Assembly: GCA_951213105.1 (NCBI GenBank)
Contig: OX578140.1
Span: 123,311,649-123,375,648, forward strand
DNA: 64,000 nt
Source: Amaurobius ferox
Lineage: Eukaryota > Arthropoda > Arachnida > Araneae > Amaurobiidae
Direction of reading: 5' to 3'
Below the pieces are notes generated by a model that was not told the DNA's origin, ran no database searches, and saw nothing but the letters and a program-made list of their open reading frames with translations. Below are positions 11,774 through 22,655 of the stretch, piece by piece (positions within the stretch are counted from its first letter, which is position 1; every line of letters starts with the position of its first letter). The position numbers were made by a program, and so were the translations under genes.

Positions 11774-11874
11774 GTACATTTAGGGGAATCCCTGTATAGG
11801 AAAATTCCTGTAATAGGGGAATCCCCGTATGTATTTCTCAACAGTAAAGCTATCTGGTTCATGAAAGTACATAG
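11774..11874 (+). repeat. 101-bp perfect direct repeat, copy 2
   Basis: Identical to 10141-10241. After it the Tigger sequence continues into the transposase. Confidence 0.95.
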
Positions 11875-12025
11875 TACAGAAACATTTTAGCAGCAAAGCT
11901 TATATTATTGTGCGTTTATCTTTTGAACTGGTAAGTTTTCAACATTTATAGTTTTTCTTGCATCTTTATAGTTTGCGTAAATTTGTTAAGGTTTTATATT
12001 GTCAAAGGATTTAAAGAAAAATCAA

Positions 12026-13780
12026 ATGAAAAGAAAAGTTATTTCTTTAGAAACTAAAATTCAAATATTAGACCGTCTACGTAATAGAGAAAGAGTAACA
12101 GATGTTGCTAAATTTTACTCCATGAATCATGAAGCCACAATAAGGACAATAAGAAAAAATGAAGACTCCATTAGAAAAAGTGTAGCAGCTGGAACCTGCA
12201 GCAGTATGAGTATGACTTCATATGTTAGAGATGTTACAATGGAAAATATGGAAAAAGCCTTAGTGATATGGATAGAAGACCAAACTCAAAAGCGAATCCC
12301 GATCGATACCAATGCTGTTACACAAATAAAGCTTTGAAGATTTATCAATCACTTAAGAATGAGTCACCATCAACTTCATCTGATGAAAAGAAGGGGTCTT
12401 TTTCCGCAAGCCATGGGTGGTTCGAGAGATTCAAACAAAGACATTCTTTACATAATCTGAGAATGAAAGATGAAAGTGCATCTGCTGATTCGGATGCGGC
12501 ACAACAATATCTGGCAAAACTTGCTGAAATCATTGCCGCTAACTCCTACACTTCTGATCAGGTTTTCAATGCTGACGAGTCCGGATTATTCTGGAAAAAA
12601 ATGCCAGAAAGAACCTTTATAGCCAAAGCTCACAAATCAGCTAGTGGTCATAAAGTAGTGAAAAGTCATATAACAGTTCTTTTCTGTTGCAATGCTTCTG
12701 GCGATTATATGATGAAACCATTGGTGATTAACAAATCAAAATCACCACGATCATTCAAAGGAATAAATATCAAAAACCTTCCCGTCTATTGGATGGCTAA
12801 TAGAAAAGCATGGGTCACTGCCATAGCTTTCAATGAATGGTTCCATAACTTCTTTGTCCAAATGTCAAAAATTATTTAACTAAAAAGGGATTGCCTTTTA
12901 AGGCTCTTCTATTAATTGATAATGCACCAAGTCATCCTCCAGATGTACAACACGAAAATGTAAAAGTCATTTTTTTACCAAAGAATACAACTTCCTTATT
13001 ACAGCTGTTAGATCAAGGGATAATTTTGACTTTTAAAGCACTGTACATCAAGCAAACTTTCAGGTATATCTTAGAACAAATGGAGAATGATGAATCTCTT
13101 ACTCTGATGGATGCTTGGAAGAAATTTACAATTTTAGATTGTGTTAAGCATGTTGGACTGTCATACACTCAGATTCAACAATCAACGCCTGCTGGAAAGC
13201 AATATGGCCGGATGTTGTTGAAAGTGGAAATGATAAATCACCAATAGAGCATGAATATTCTCAGATCACTGAGTTGGCCCATACTATAGGAGGAGAAGGT
13301 TTTGAAGATTTAGCTCAGGCAGATATTGAAGAAATAATGGCTGATGAAGAATTGAATGAAGATGATTTAATTAACATGATTCGTGAAACAAACAAACATG
13401 ATGAAGACAATGATTCTGATGAAGAGCAATCTGAACCAGTTGCGTTCACAGCAAGAATCATAAGCGTAGGACTTGATTTGGGAAGAAAATTGGGCAACCA
13501 TTTCTTACAATATGACACAAATGTTGATCGAGCTCTCTAATTCCAGCGAGACCTTCGTAAATGCTTAAATCAATATGAAGAGATCTATAAAGATTTAGCA
13601 AAAAAACCTACACAATTGTTAATTACCGATTTCATGACAAAGTCTTGTCAACCCGAGATCTTGCCTAATTCGTCAACCATTGAGCCAGAATCGTATCAAG
13701 AAAGCTCAAGTGATGAAAGTGACATTATACCTATCAGAAAGAAAAGACTGATAGTACATGAAAGTGATGACAGTGATTAA
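12026..13780 (+). pseudogene. Tigger transposase (CENP-B/DDE_1 type), broken
   Basis: The N-terminus begins MKRKVISLETKIQILDRL (psq-type helix-turn-helix). An in-frame TTG at 11999 may be the decayed original start. A CENP-B-type DNA-binding half follows (ASHGWFERFKQRH at about 12400). The DDE domain keeps all three acidic residues: VFNADESGLFW (about 12563), LLIDNAPSHP (about 12910), and LLQLLDQG (about 13000, family norm QPLDQG). The C-terminus is acidic, ending HESDDSD. There are three frameshifts (near 12300, near 12880, near 13240) and one in-frame TAA at 13538-13540, after which the frame stays open to 13780. It is inactive, with catalytic residues still readable. Confidence 0.9.
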
Positions 13781-14066
13781 ACTTATAATTAATTTTTAAG
13801 GGTCTTTTTGTTTTTCTGTTCTTTGTTTCTAATGTAAAATAAATACGTTATATTACTACATTCATATGTTTGTTGTTTTATAAACTAAATATAATTTTAA
13901 GTTTTCTAAGATGTCTTACTTTTGTTTTACTTAAATAAATGACTGAATCATGCACATTTTGGGGTTAGTTTCATTTTACACGATTTTACCCTAGCAAAAT
14001 CCAAGATTTCAATTTACACGGTTTTGTGCTGAACCTATCTTCCGTGTAAATCGGGGGACAGGTGTA

Positions 14067-14687
14067 TTCTGAAGTAGCCAGCTGAAAGTGTTGTTAGTTA
14101 GTTAAAGGGTTGAACTTGAACCGTGACTATGCCTGAGCACATGTATCCCATTTCACTCCCCCACTCCCTTTCCATATCAGTAGTACAGACTTCAAGCATT
14201 CGCAACTGATTTGGGGGAAAAAAAGGATGGGAATCAGTTTTTTTTTTTAAATTTTTTTTTTTTAAATTTTTATATCTTGATATTTTTAAAGAACAAAATT
14301 TAAAATTCTGCTTTCAAAAAGATCATGAGATTTGGGGTTAATGATAAAAATGTGCTGTGATATCCAATGAGGGGCTTGAGCTCCCCCTTCTTTACTATAA
14401 CAATGCATTGTTATTAATCATCTGGATGTTGTCTATAGCACATTCTACAGGAAATGGTTATTTCTAATATATTACAATATTTCTCATTGCAATGACAGTC
14501 ACTGATCCATAATATATTTATCCACCTGTGTGATTTGCATATATCAAACTACACAAATTTTAATTTAACATGTTTTTTATTTACCTATTTTACTACAACC
14601 TACAATGGTGCATAAAGTTTTCATATGTATTCACTGATATGCTTTTATGTTTAAATATGTGTTTTTGTTTTTAACTAAAACACACAC
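14067..14687. other. Non-coding stretch
   Basis: No gene supported. A/T homopolymer runs near 14240-14270. Confidence 0.5.
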
Positions 14688-14743
14688 AGTGTCGGATGTA
14701 CCACCATGAGTTAGTTTATACTCATGTTGATACATCCAACACT
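14688..14743 (+). ncRNA. Candidate hairpin RNA (miRNA-like or MITE core)
   Basis: An imperfect 25-bp stem has AGTGTCGGATGTACCACCAT on the left arm and ATGTTGATACATCCAACACT on the right, around a short loop. About 22 of 25 positions pair. It lies about 140 bp beyond the CutA exon C donor, so within the CutA intron if transcribed with that gene. The 56-base span is short for a canonical pre-miRNA, and a MITE remnant is equally possible. Confidence 0.35.
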
Positions 14744-14882
14744 GCAACAGGAATAAGCTATTTGATTTTAAACATAATTTTATAGTACATTTTTACTCTT
14801 TGTCTAAAGATTACATAAAAATAATCATTTAATAAATATATTAATCTCAGATTTATTTTAAAGCAAAATTTTATAATTTTAC

Positions 14883-14932
14883 CTCACATATTTAGTAAGT
14901 TCTTCCAATCTTGAACTTCTACTCTTGATTAT
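14883..14932 (-). CDS. CUTA: CutA homologue, exon C
   Basis: 50-base exon reading IIKSRSSRLEELTKYV plus two bases of the next codon. It has acceptor TTTGTTTTCAG and donor GTAAAATT. It enters in phase 0, exactly as exon B leaves. The peptide corresponds to the CutA segment following the YEW-containing strand (family pattern MIKTRSSRLEEL...YVR). CutA proteins are small trimeric alpha/beta proteins linked to divalent-metal tolerance in bacteria and to acetylcholinesterase processing in mammals. Exon assignment is by protein pattern and phase. The following exon (the HPYEV region) was not found in the window. Confidence 0.85.
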
Positions 14933-16714
14933 CTGAAAACAAATTTAAGAAGGCATAATTTGAAAAAAAAAAAAATGAATTTACTGTTGAGAAATTTTTG
15001 AACTATCACCAGAAAGTTATTCCATTCTTAATTAATGTAAAACTCAATAAATTTTGTTAATAATTATAGAAAAAAAAACACCTATGTGTTAGTTATCAGA
15101 TTCCAAGGCAAGTTTATTATTTAGCTTCACATGCATAAATTATATAATCAGAGTAGCAAAAGAAGCTCTGTACTTTGTATATTTAATTAGTGATTGAACA
15201 TTTAATAGGTTGATTTAATAGACCAAAAATGTTCCCTTAACCCCAAAAGTAAAATTCTAAGAAATAATTGCTGCCTCAGTGAGTTTTCATTGGAGTGAAG
15301 TCAAATTTTCAGAGACCACTTATAATATTAAAATAATTATATATAAGTGGAAGATATGAAAATTAATCTTTCAAATTCACAAATTTAGAAAATAGCAAAG
15401 AAAATAGCACATATCTAGACAAAAGTTTGTGATATCGTTCACAAGCTACCTGCATCTGGAAGCCGCAATGGATAAATTGATTTGGCTCCTTTTATCATCT
15501 GGCCAGAATAAAACTGATTTTGAAGTCGAAATTTCAATGGATTTTCAGTTTTAAATGTTCATTACTTTTAAACTAATTTGAATTTTTTTAAATCTCACTG
15601 AGCATATTTTCTGGGGATCTGAAGTACTTCTATACTGAATTTTGCCACTGTCTGAAGCTTTAATTTTCCACTATACACAACACAGACATATTATTTTATT
15701 ATATAAGATTTGCAGAAAACAATCATTAGATTTGAAGCCAAATATTGTTAAATAATCATTCAAGAATATAAATTATCTTAATTTCAAAGTTAGATTTATG
15801 CTTTTAAACTACAGATTCTCTGCAATCGTGGTAAAAGTATTGTATACTACTTTACGTTTATGATTTTAGAATATTATTTATCACTTTCTGCAAATGCAAT
15901 TGACTTCCACTTCACTTTTGCAAGATGTTTGTTTAAAGTCAGTGTACTCTCATAGGAAGTCCTCATAGCTTGATGGTAGAAGGATGAAAGTTTGATTCAT
16001 AAGACTTTTATATTGATTCTAAATATATGGATTACGTAGGCTAACCAATAAAAATTATTTTTGATTAACTGGGTACCAAAAATTTCTAACCATGTATTAA
16101 TTGCATCGTACAGTGAACTCTCATTAAGATGGATATTGAAGGGGCAACATTTATTGTACATAATAGTGAGGAGTCCATAAATTTAGAGTAACTATGAAAA
16201 ATAATAACAAAAATTTATTTTTTTAAACTATATGTAAATTGTTATTAAAAATACAACATTAAAAAATAACAAGAAACTTTTAGTTCTAAAATTTTATGTA
16301 TGTAAAAAAAATGACAAAATATGTATAAATAAATCAGTGTAAAACAAATTGCAGTCATACTTATTACTATTTGAAAAATGAAGTAATTTGTTTCTTCTGG
16401 GTAATCAATCTTTCTACTATGTAATTCTCAATTTTAGCCAATTGTTTAAAAATATTTTCTGGAACATCTTTCATTGATTGATAAAATCAAATAAATTTTG
16501 ACCATTTTAATGAATGAATGATACATGTTAAGCAATGTTTGTACATCAAATAAAAAAAAGATTAGAGTTTAGCCAGGAAATCCATATTTATACATAATAA
16601 CAAGAAATCCCTTTTAAACGCAGTCTTAATGAGAGTCCACAATAATTCTCTTTGAGGACAGACACATTGTGCAGATTTAAAAATAAATTCTATCATCACA
16701 GTTTGTTGATGAAA
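14933..16714. other. CutA intron, left part
   Basis: AT-rich intronic DNA between exon C and the mariner-1 insertion. No other exon could be supported. Confidence 0.6.
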
Positions 16715-16716
16715 TA

Positions 16717-19156
16717 CAGTGTCCCAAAAAGATTGAAACACACTTTAATTCTTTACCTGTTGGAGATAAGTGGGCAATGTAAATTGCAAAAATGTTGAAA
16801 GTAAGGTAGGAAATAAGACTGCGTTAATGAAATAGTTCTATTAATTTTCAAAAAGTTACACTTTTTAAATTTTTATACGACCCCCTTACACAAATTTGGT
16901 CAATCAGAAAATTTTTATTTTTAATGCAACAAGATCATAAAAAAACTTCACATGTCTGTATCTTTAAAATCAACTCAATTATGATAAAAGAAAAAATGTG
17001 ACTTATGCCACTTTTTTTGTATCGTGTGAAAGGCTGTTTCATCAGTGAAAATAGGGATCATAAACAAATTGACGATGGAAATTGTTTAGATCAAAAATAC
17101 ATTAATATGTGTCAAAAATTTTTATCACAAGTGCATCTAAATAAAGTATTACACAGACAGAGACCATATAAAACAGTGGTACTCACTACGAGGTTGGGGC
17201 ACATAATTAAAATATGCATACATTGATAGAAGACCACTGATATATAAAGGCAATTTTCATTACAAATACTAGAAATACAATTCACAAAGCATTCTCAAAA
17301 TGTTTTTCTTCAACTTCAATATATAACTGAGTTTTTCTAATAATGCTTCTGTAAATATTTTGGAGTTCTTAACCACTAATATTGTTACAAGCATCAATTA
17401 TCTTTTGTTTAAGGTCAATTGCATTTAGTGGGCGAATATTATAAACTAGTGTTCGAAGATGACCCCATAAGTAAAAATTGAAAGGGATTAAATCAGGGGA
17501 TCTGGGGGCATTCTGTGGTTCCTTTCAAACCAATCCACAGTCTATCAAAGTTTTAGTTGAACCAGTTTGTCACAATTATAGCCTAATGTGCAGGAGCGCC
17601 ATCTTGTTGATAATACATGTCTTTCAGAAGTGATAATGCTGTCGTCTCCATAAAATCCGTTACAGTATCGTTTAAAATAAATGTATTTTTCAGCTGTAAG
17701 AGTCCCTTCATAAAACACAGGACCAATCAGTTTTCCATTCCAAATTCTGCACCATACAGACACAGAAAACTTTCTTTGGTGATGTATTTCATGGACAAAA
17801 AATGGATTCATATTATCCCAATAATGATCATTGTGAGTATTGATTGCTCCATCTTCCGTATACAAATATTCATCAGTCCACAGAATGTTCTTAACAAAGT
17901 TCGAATTGATTGTTGGACTGGTTGTTGGATTAACAACCAGTTGCAGAATGCTACACGCCGATCAAAATCGGAGAAATGAAGTGCTTGAAGTCCATGAATA
18001 CAAAATGGATGCCAATGGTATTTTCCAAGTGTTCTAGCAATTGACATCCTAGGTAGCCCCAAAGTTTTGCTTGCTTTTCAAATGCTTGTTCGTGGGTTGA
18101 AAGAAAAATATGCAATGATGTCAGTTTCTTGATCCTCTGTGTACAAACCATTTCTTTTAGGGTCAGGTCTTGAATGAAATGAACCGGTAGTTCTTAATTG
18201 CCTCATCATCCAATAAACAAATGTACATGAAATTTCAGGCAAGTTTGGATATCGCCGTCCAAAATCCTGAGCAGTTTCTGTAGTATTTTTATTACACAGA
18301 GTATAAATTATTGTTAATTCAAAAAGCTCGTTATTTGTTAAAAATACCATAATGCACAACCAGTTTCATGTTCGTAATTCGTCAATTCAGAACTAAACAT
18401 GCTGACGATTCACTGAATAATTTCTAATCTTCTTTATTTTGGTATAATATTAAAAAAAAGTTTAGTTGTATTGAATAGAAATAATACTGGGAATAAATAC
18501 ATACATTAAAAAGTAAATCGTCAACATTTCATTCTTCAGTTTTTTTTAATTATTTTACTATAAACATTTGAAATGGCTAAATTAGAGTTAAAGGAAAGAA
18601 AAAATTGTCTGTGAGTTCTATTCTTAGTTTTGGAAAATTATGCTAAATTTCAAAATCAAATACATACTTGGATTTGTTTACTTATTTATTTTAATTGTTT
18701 AAAAAAAAAAATGGCATGTCTCAATGTGAAAAGTACTTAAAAATCCATAATTGCATCGTGAGCCTACGCGGAATTTGCAAAAATGTTTCCTATGTATTAT
18801 CATCCAGTTTTATCTTTTTTGTGATATGTCACAAATTCACATTTCTAATTTGATATATGGTCCCCATTCACAATGTTCAATTAAATATAACTTGCTCAAT
18901 TTTAAAAATACAGATATGCAGGTTTTTTTAATGATCTTGTTGCATTAAAATAAAAAATTTCTGATTGATCAAATTTGTCTAAGGGGAATGTATAAAAATT
19001 AAAAAAGTGTAACGTTTTGAAAATTAATGGGAGAACTATTTCATCAACATAGTCTTATTTGCTACCTTACTTTCAACATTTTTGCAATTTACATTGTCCA
19101 CTTATCTCCAACAGATAAAGAATTAAAGAATGTTTCAATCTTTTTGGGACACCCTG
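16717..19156 (-). mobile_element. Mariner/Tc-like element with long TIRs (mariner-1)
   Basis: Inverted ends of at least 230 bp: 16717-16950 (CAGTGTCCCAAAAAGATTG...) and the complement of 18930-19156 (CAGGGTGTCCCAAAAAGATT...). The arms are mostly matching apart from scattered changes and a 2-base loss at the left tip. TA flanks both ends (16715-16716, 19157-19158). The transposase pseudogene is on the minus strand. The element lies in the CutA intron between exons C and B. Confidence 0.88.
17275..18350 (-). pseudogene. Mariner-1 transposase (DUF4817 N-terminus, DDE_3-type core), broken
   Basis: The N-terminus reads MVFLTNNELFELTIIYTLCN, then TAQDFGRRYPNLP, the DUF4817-type helix-turn-helix seen in arthropod mariner relatives. 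The core has DEYLYTEDGAINTHNDHYW, then HHQRKFSVSVWCRIW and LIGPVFYEG. After several frameshifts it continues as QQDGAPAH, then SPDLIPF...FYLWG-like and LKQKIIDACNNI. First and second acidic positions (DE, QQDG) and the SPDL aspartate are visible. Stops and at least three frame changes make it a pseudogene. Confidence 0.8.
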
Positions 19157-19158
19157 TA

Positions 19159-19510
19159 TATTGTACAAAAAATATGCAACAAGCATGTTGGTAATAACGA
19201 CACATACTATTTCAATGATAAATTCACAAATTTTAACAGATATAAAAATTTATGCAATAGATCTATTTTGAAAAACTGTATTTTTTATATTTGTTCAGAG
19301 AGAGAGGGGGAAAATAAAAATATCTAATTCCAATAAGGCTGTGAATATTGTAAATTAATACCATTAAATTTTCAAACAATATAGTATTTAAAATAACAGT
19401 ATTTCTGATAGTATATAAAACAAAATGTAGAATGAAAACAATGAGATTTTAGAAGTAAGGACTATAATTTTGTCTCATTATTTAAATTATTGCATTACTT
19501 TGTCACTTAC
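19159..19510. other. CutA intron, right part
   Basis: Intronic AT-rich DNA between mariner-1 and exon B. Nothing else recognised. Confidence 0.6.
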
Positions 19511-19556
19511 CATTAGTAACTCAGAATCCTTTTGTATTTGGCCTTCCCATTCATAT
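19511..19556 (-). CDS. CUTA: CutA homologue, exon B
   Basis: 46-base exon with acceptor TTTTATTCTTCAG and donor GTAAGTGAC. Its first base completes the valine codon split with exon A. The rest reads YEWEGQIQKDSELLM, the best conserved stretch of CutA proteins (YEW-K/E-G-I...D-S-E-LLM). The phase 2 entry and phase 0 exit match both neighbours. The very small exon is separated from exon C by 4.6 kb that contains the mariner-1 insertion. Confidence 0.9.
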
Positions 19557-19665
19557 CTGAAGAATAAAATATGCATGCATTAGATGCAATATTCAGACAA
19601 CTACTACATAATTAATTTAAATTTGGGCACAAATGTTTTAATCCAGTTAAACACACACAACTTAC

Positions 19666-19725
19666 ACGGAGTGAATTCCAGGAATGATATTTACACATGC
19701 AGCTAATTTTTGTTGTACCAAGCCC
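19666..19725 (-). CDS. CUTA: CutA homologue, exon A
   Basis: 60-base exon with acceptor AATTTTGTTCTAG and donor GTAAGTTG. It begins with the last base of a split codon, then reads GLVQQKLAACVNIIPGIHS and ends with GT of the valine codon completed in exon B. The motif (L)AACVN-IIPG-I-S-YEW is diagnostic of CutA. A gap of only 109 bases separates it from exon B. The upstream exon carrying the N-terminal strand (VTVP...A-KLA) was not found up to 64000, so the gene is only partly in view. Confidence 0.92.
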
Positions 19726-20149
19726 CTAGAACAAAATTTAAAATTCATTATGATTAAAAAAAAAAATTACATACTGAAAGAATAGTAGATTATCAAAAAG
19801 CATTATAAATCTGAGTAGAAATATTTATATACAAAGTCTAAAACAAAAAATTGACAGAAAATCAACATACTAAGCAAAATTTTCTATTAATCTTATTACT
19901 AAATTACATTTTTAGGTATTTTGTCCCAGAATAACATAACTACAGAGCAGAGCTGTGAAGTTGATAGCAATTTGGAGTGAAGTTCTAGAAGTTGATATCT
20001 GACTCTAAAGAAAATTATTTAAAAAAAATCTACTTTCATATGCAATTTTTTAATAGTTTTGTGCAATATATTAAAAAATATCAAATGTTTACCAATTAAA
20101 AACTATTGATATGAAAAATAATTTTATAATAATAAAGGAAGAAGGTTGA
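19726..20149. other. Non-coding stretch upstream of CutA exon A
   Basis: Presumed intron; nothing recognised. Confidence 0.5.
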
Positions 20150-20415
20150 AGCAGTGGTTGAGAGCTCAAGGTAAGTGTTTTCTAGTGCTCGCTCAGTTGC
20201 CAGGTTTTGGGTTATAGTCAGATCTGAAGGCATAGATGTTGTGTTGTGCATTGTGTATTCTGCCCCCACTGGTGCACCGGAACAATATCATGTGATGGCA
20301 AAATGGTTCACAATGTTGGCCAATGTATAAGCGAATGATGATGCATAAAGTGCCTGGCCATTGTTAAGGGGGAAGAAGTGTGTGTTATGTGTAGTGGAAA
20401 ATCTAAGTGACGTAT
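20150..20415 (+). repeat. Degenerate SINE-like sequence
   Basis: AGCAGTGGTTGAGAGCTCAAG resembles a tRNA-derived A-box head and GCCAGGTTTTGGGTTATAGTC a worn B box about 60 bases later. The body differs from the main SINE family of this window. Weak call. Confidence 0.35.
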
Positions 20416-22260
20416 GGCCTTGAAATTTAGTACACAAACACTTTATGACCGAGAGAAGGTGCACCTTGGTCGAAAGCCCAGACCGTCCGACTCATCCTGG
20501 GACATGAGCAGCACTTTGGACAGCCGAGGTGTAGCTTGGTGTAATTTTTTTAAAATTCAAATTAATTTTTTAGTTATTAAGTTTTAATATGATTTTTACA
20601 TAAATAATTGCACACCATCGGAATGACTGAAAAATTATCTTTCCAACAAACTTGAATGAAATGCATACAAGTAATAGTCAAATTTTCAAAATATATATAC
20701 TTTTTGCATGTTAAAGATTCAAATATATTCTGCTCTCAAGATATTTTCAGAGAGTTTGCATCTTAACACCATCAGCATAGCATTTTTTTTTTTTGTAAAA
20801 CATTCTCAGGTTTTCGAGAATTCGCAGAGAGTTTCAATGTGATTGTACCAAAAGTTTGCATCCTAAATTCCTGTCAATGCCAGGTATATTTTCTGGAATG
20901 TTTCGGTATTACCTGAAATTTAAGATGCAAATCTATAATATTAAGGAAGATGTCTGTCTGTGTTGTCTGCAGTAAAAAAGTCTAAATGTTATACGGACAT
21001 GAAATTTGGTATATATGTACTTCAGGACCCAAGACGATACGATACGTCTGAGTTATTGTTCTTAAATTCAAATTAGTTTTTTAGTTACTTTAAGTCAAAG
21101 AAGCTTCCTGTTCATAGCTGATTTGTACTATACCTTCTATCGCACGAGAGCTGATAGTGCCATTTGGTGTTGCAATCTTAATCATTAAAACTTTTACATT
21201 AGGAATATTAGTGTATTTGTCGATATTTTATTCTATTATGGATACAATATTCATTGGTGAAACATGGCATTAAATTTAAAATTCCAGTGAATTCATTTGT
21301 GGAATACTGATAATTTTTTTTTCAGGAAGCAATTTCATTTCATTTGATCAAAAAGAGAATTTGCATCAAGATCATCATAAGAATAAGAAACACGTGTATA
21401 TTTTTCAGATTTGGTAGTACTTAAAAATTTTTAAGTTTGATTAAAGTTGTTTATTTTTAAATCTTAGTGATGCTAATGAAAAGTTAATTTTAAAGCAAGT
21501 CTTCCAGGTAGGAAAGAATCGTGGCACACCCCTATCTTTTAACCGTGGTCAGAGCTGATTAGATTTCGGGTTAAGGAAAAAGTCCTGATATCAAAAGGGG
21601 GTGACCATACTCGTCACATGGGAATATAAAAACAAATATATATTTAAATGATAAGTTTGTGTAATGAAAATTTGGAAACATTTAAAAATAAATTGTACAA
21701 AATTAATGCTGGCAGGGAATTTTCTTGCTCATTGTGTATAGTGTAACAAGAGGGCGAAGTGAAATTATATTCCGTTATTCATTGGTGAAACTTGGCATTA
21801 AATTTGTATGATTTTTGTTCAAAACAAGCATTTCAGAAATTGGTTTATGTTATTTCCATCTTCATTTATATTATTTATTAATAAAAAATGTACCTGGGAT
21901 TTAAGAGGCAAATCTCGAATAAATACTACACCGGAACTTACAGCAAATTTCTGAAAACCATATAATGTTTTAATAGTCATTTATAACAAAAATAAAATAA
22001 AATTCTGTAGCATGGGTGCACACATGGCTATGCCACAATCACTCATTTTAAATTCCGAGGAATGATAAGTACATTTTCTAGTATCTAACAAAAACTACAC
22101 TGGAACTCACAGTGAATTCTTGAAAACCAAAGAACGTTTTAACAATAAGCTTGCTTATAACAAAAAAATTAAAAAACTGTTGTGTGAACAAACACATGGT
22201 TACATCATGATCACCCAACTTAAATCCGGCATAATGCCAGGTACATTTTCTAGTCTATAA
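20415..22260 (+). mobile_element. Cluster of Helitron-like fragments
   Basis: Recurring 5'-type stretches (AAGGAAGATGTCTGTCTGT at about 20943 and similar at 22262, then GACATGAAATTTGGTA and GGACCC) alternate with 3'-type ends. Those are a short imperfect hairpin such as CCGGCATAATGCCAGG, a spacer, then CTAGT: about 22030-22073 and 22210-22253, with a worn one at 20868-20905. This fits short Helitron ends in arthropods. A SINE tail in reverse (CAGACCGTCCGACTCATCC) lies at 20479-20497. No helicase gene is present. Confidence 0.55.
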
Positions 22261-22630
22261 TATTTAAAGAAAGATGTCTGTCTGTTCATACGTATGTGTC
22301 GTCTCTAGCAAAAAATCTTATAAGTTGCTGGCAGAGAAGTATTGTAAGGCTGTGAAATTTGTTACATAAGTACTTCTGGACCCGGGATGATGTGCCTTAG
22401 TAAGATTTTTTTTTAATTCAAATAAGCTTTTAGTTATTTTATGATTTAGTTCGATTTTCAGCAATTTTGACACAAATTGGTTTCTTAGTGACCGAAAATA
22501 TTATCACAGAGTTTCCATCTTAACACCATCAGAGAAATAAAAAAATAATCTTTCAAACAAGCTTTGAACAGGATTCATACTATTAATGGACAAATGTATT
22601 AAAATATATACTTTTTGTGTATTGAAGACG
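22252..22630 (+). mobile_element. Helitron-like 5' portion
   Basis: Begins TCTATAATATTTAAAGAAAG immediately after a CTAG 3' end of the previous unit. It carries ATGTCTGTCTGT, GGACCCGGGATGATG and the shared stretch CACAAATTGGTTTCTTAGTGA, also found near 61615. It stops where the GGTCATTCC arm starts at 22631. A matching 3' part exists at 40070-40300. Confidence 0.5.
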
Positions 22631-22655
22631 GGTCATTCCATGTCAAATCATTCAG
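22631..22655 (+). repeat. Left arm of a 25-bp inverted repeat (partner at 40030-40054)
   Basis: GGTCATTCCATGTCAAATCA plus TTCAG. The complement of 40030-40054 matches 23 of 25 positions. It could be one end of a TIR element. The following kilobase is AT-rich and non-coding. Confidence 0.55.

Larger units (their letters stand above)
9955..14064 (+). mobile_element. Tigger/pogo DNA transposon, with nested LTR-like insert
   Basis: Inverted ends CACTTATCCCCCGATTTACA (9955) and, on the minus strand from 14064, CACCTGTCCCCCGATTTACA. A TA dinucleotide flanks each end (9953-9954 and 14065-14066). A second copy of the motif TTTACACGG lies inside each end. The interior encodes a CENP-B/Tigger-type transposase, broken. 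An LTR-like insert (10242-11773) and a 101-bp duplication sit in its 5' non-coding part, so the original element was about 2.5 kb. Confidence 0.9.

Noticed and set aside
15420..15520. Possible extra exon on minus (KSIYPLRLPDAG followed by GTAGC)
   Set aside because: It has a donor-like GT but no CutA-like or other recognisable peptide and no convincing acceptor; left out.
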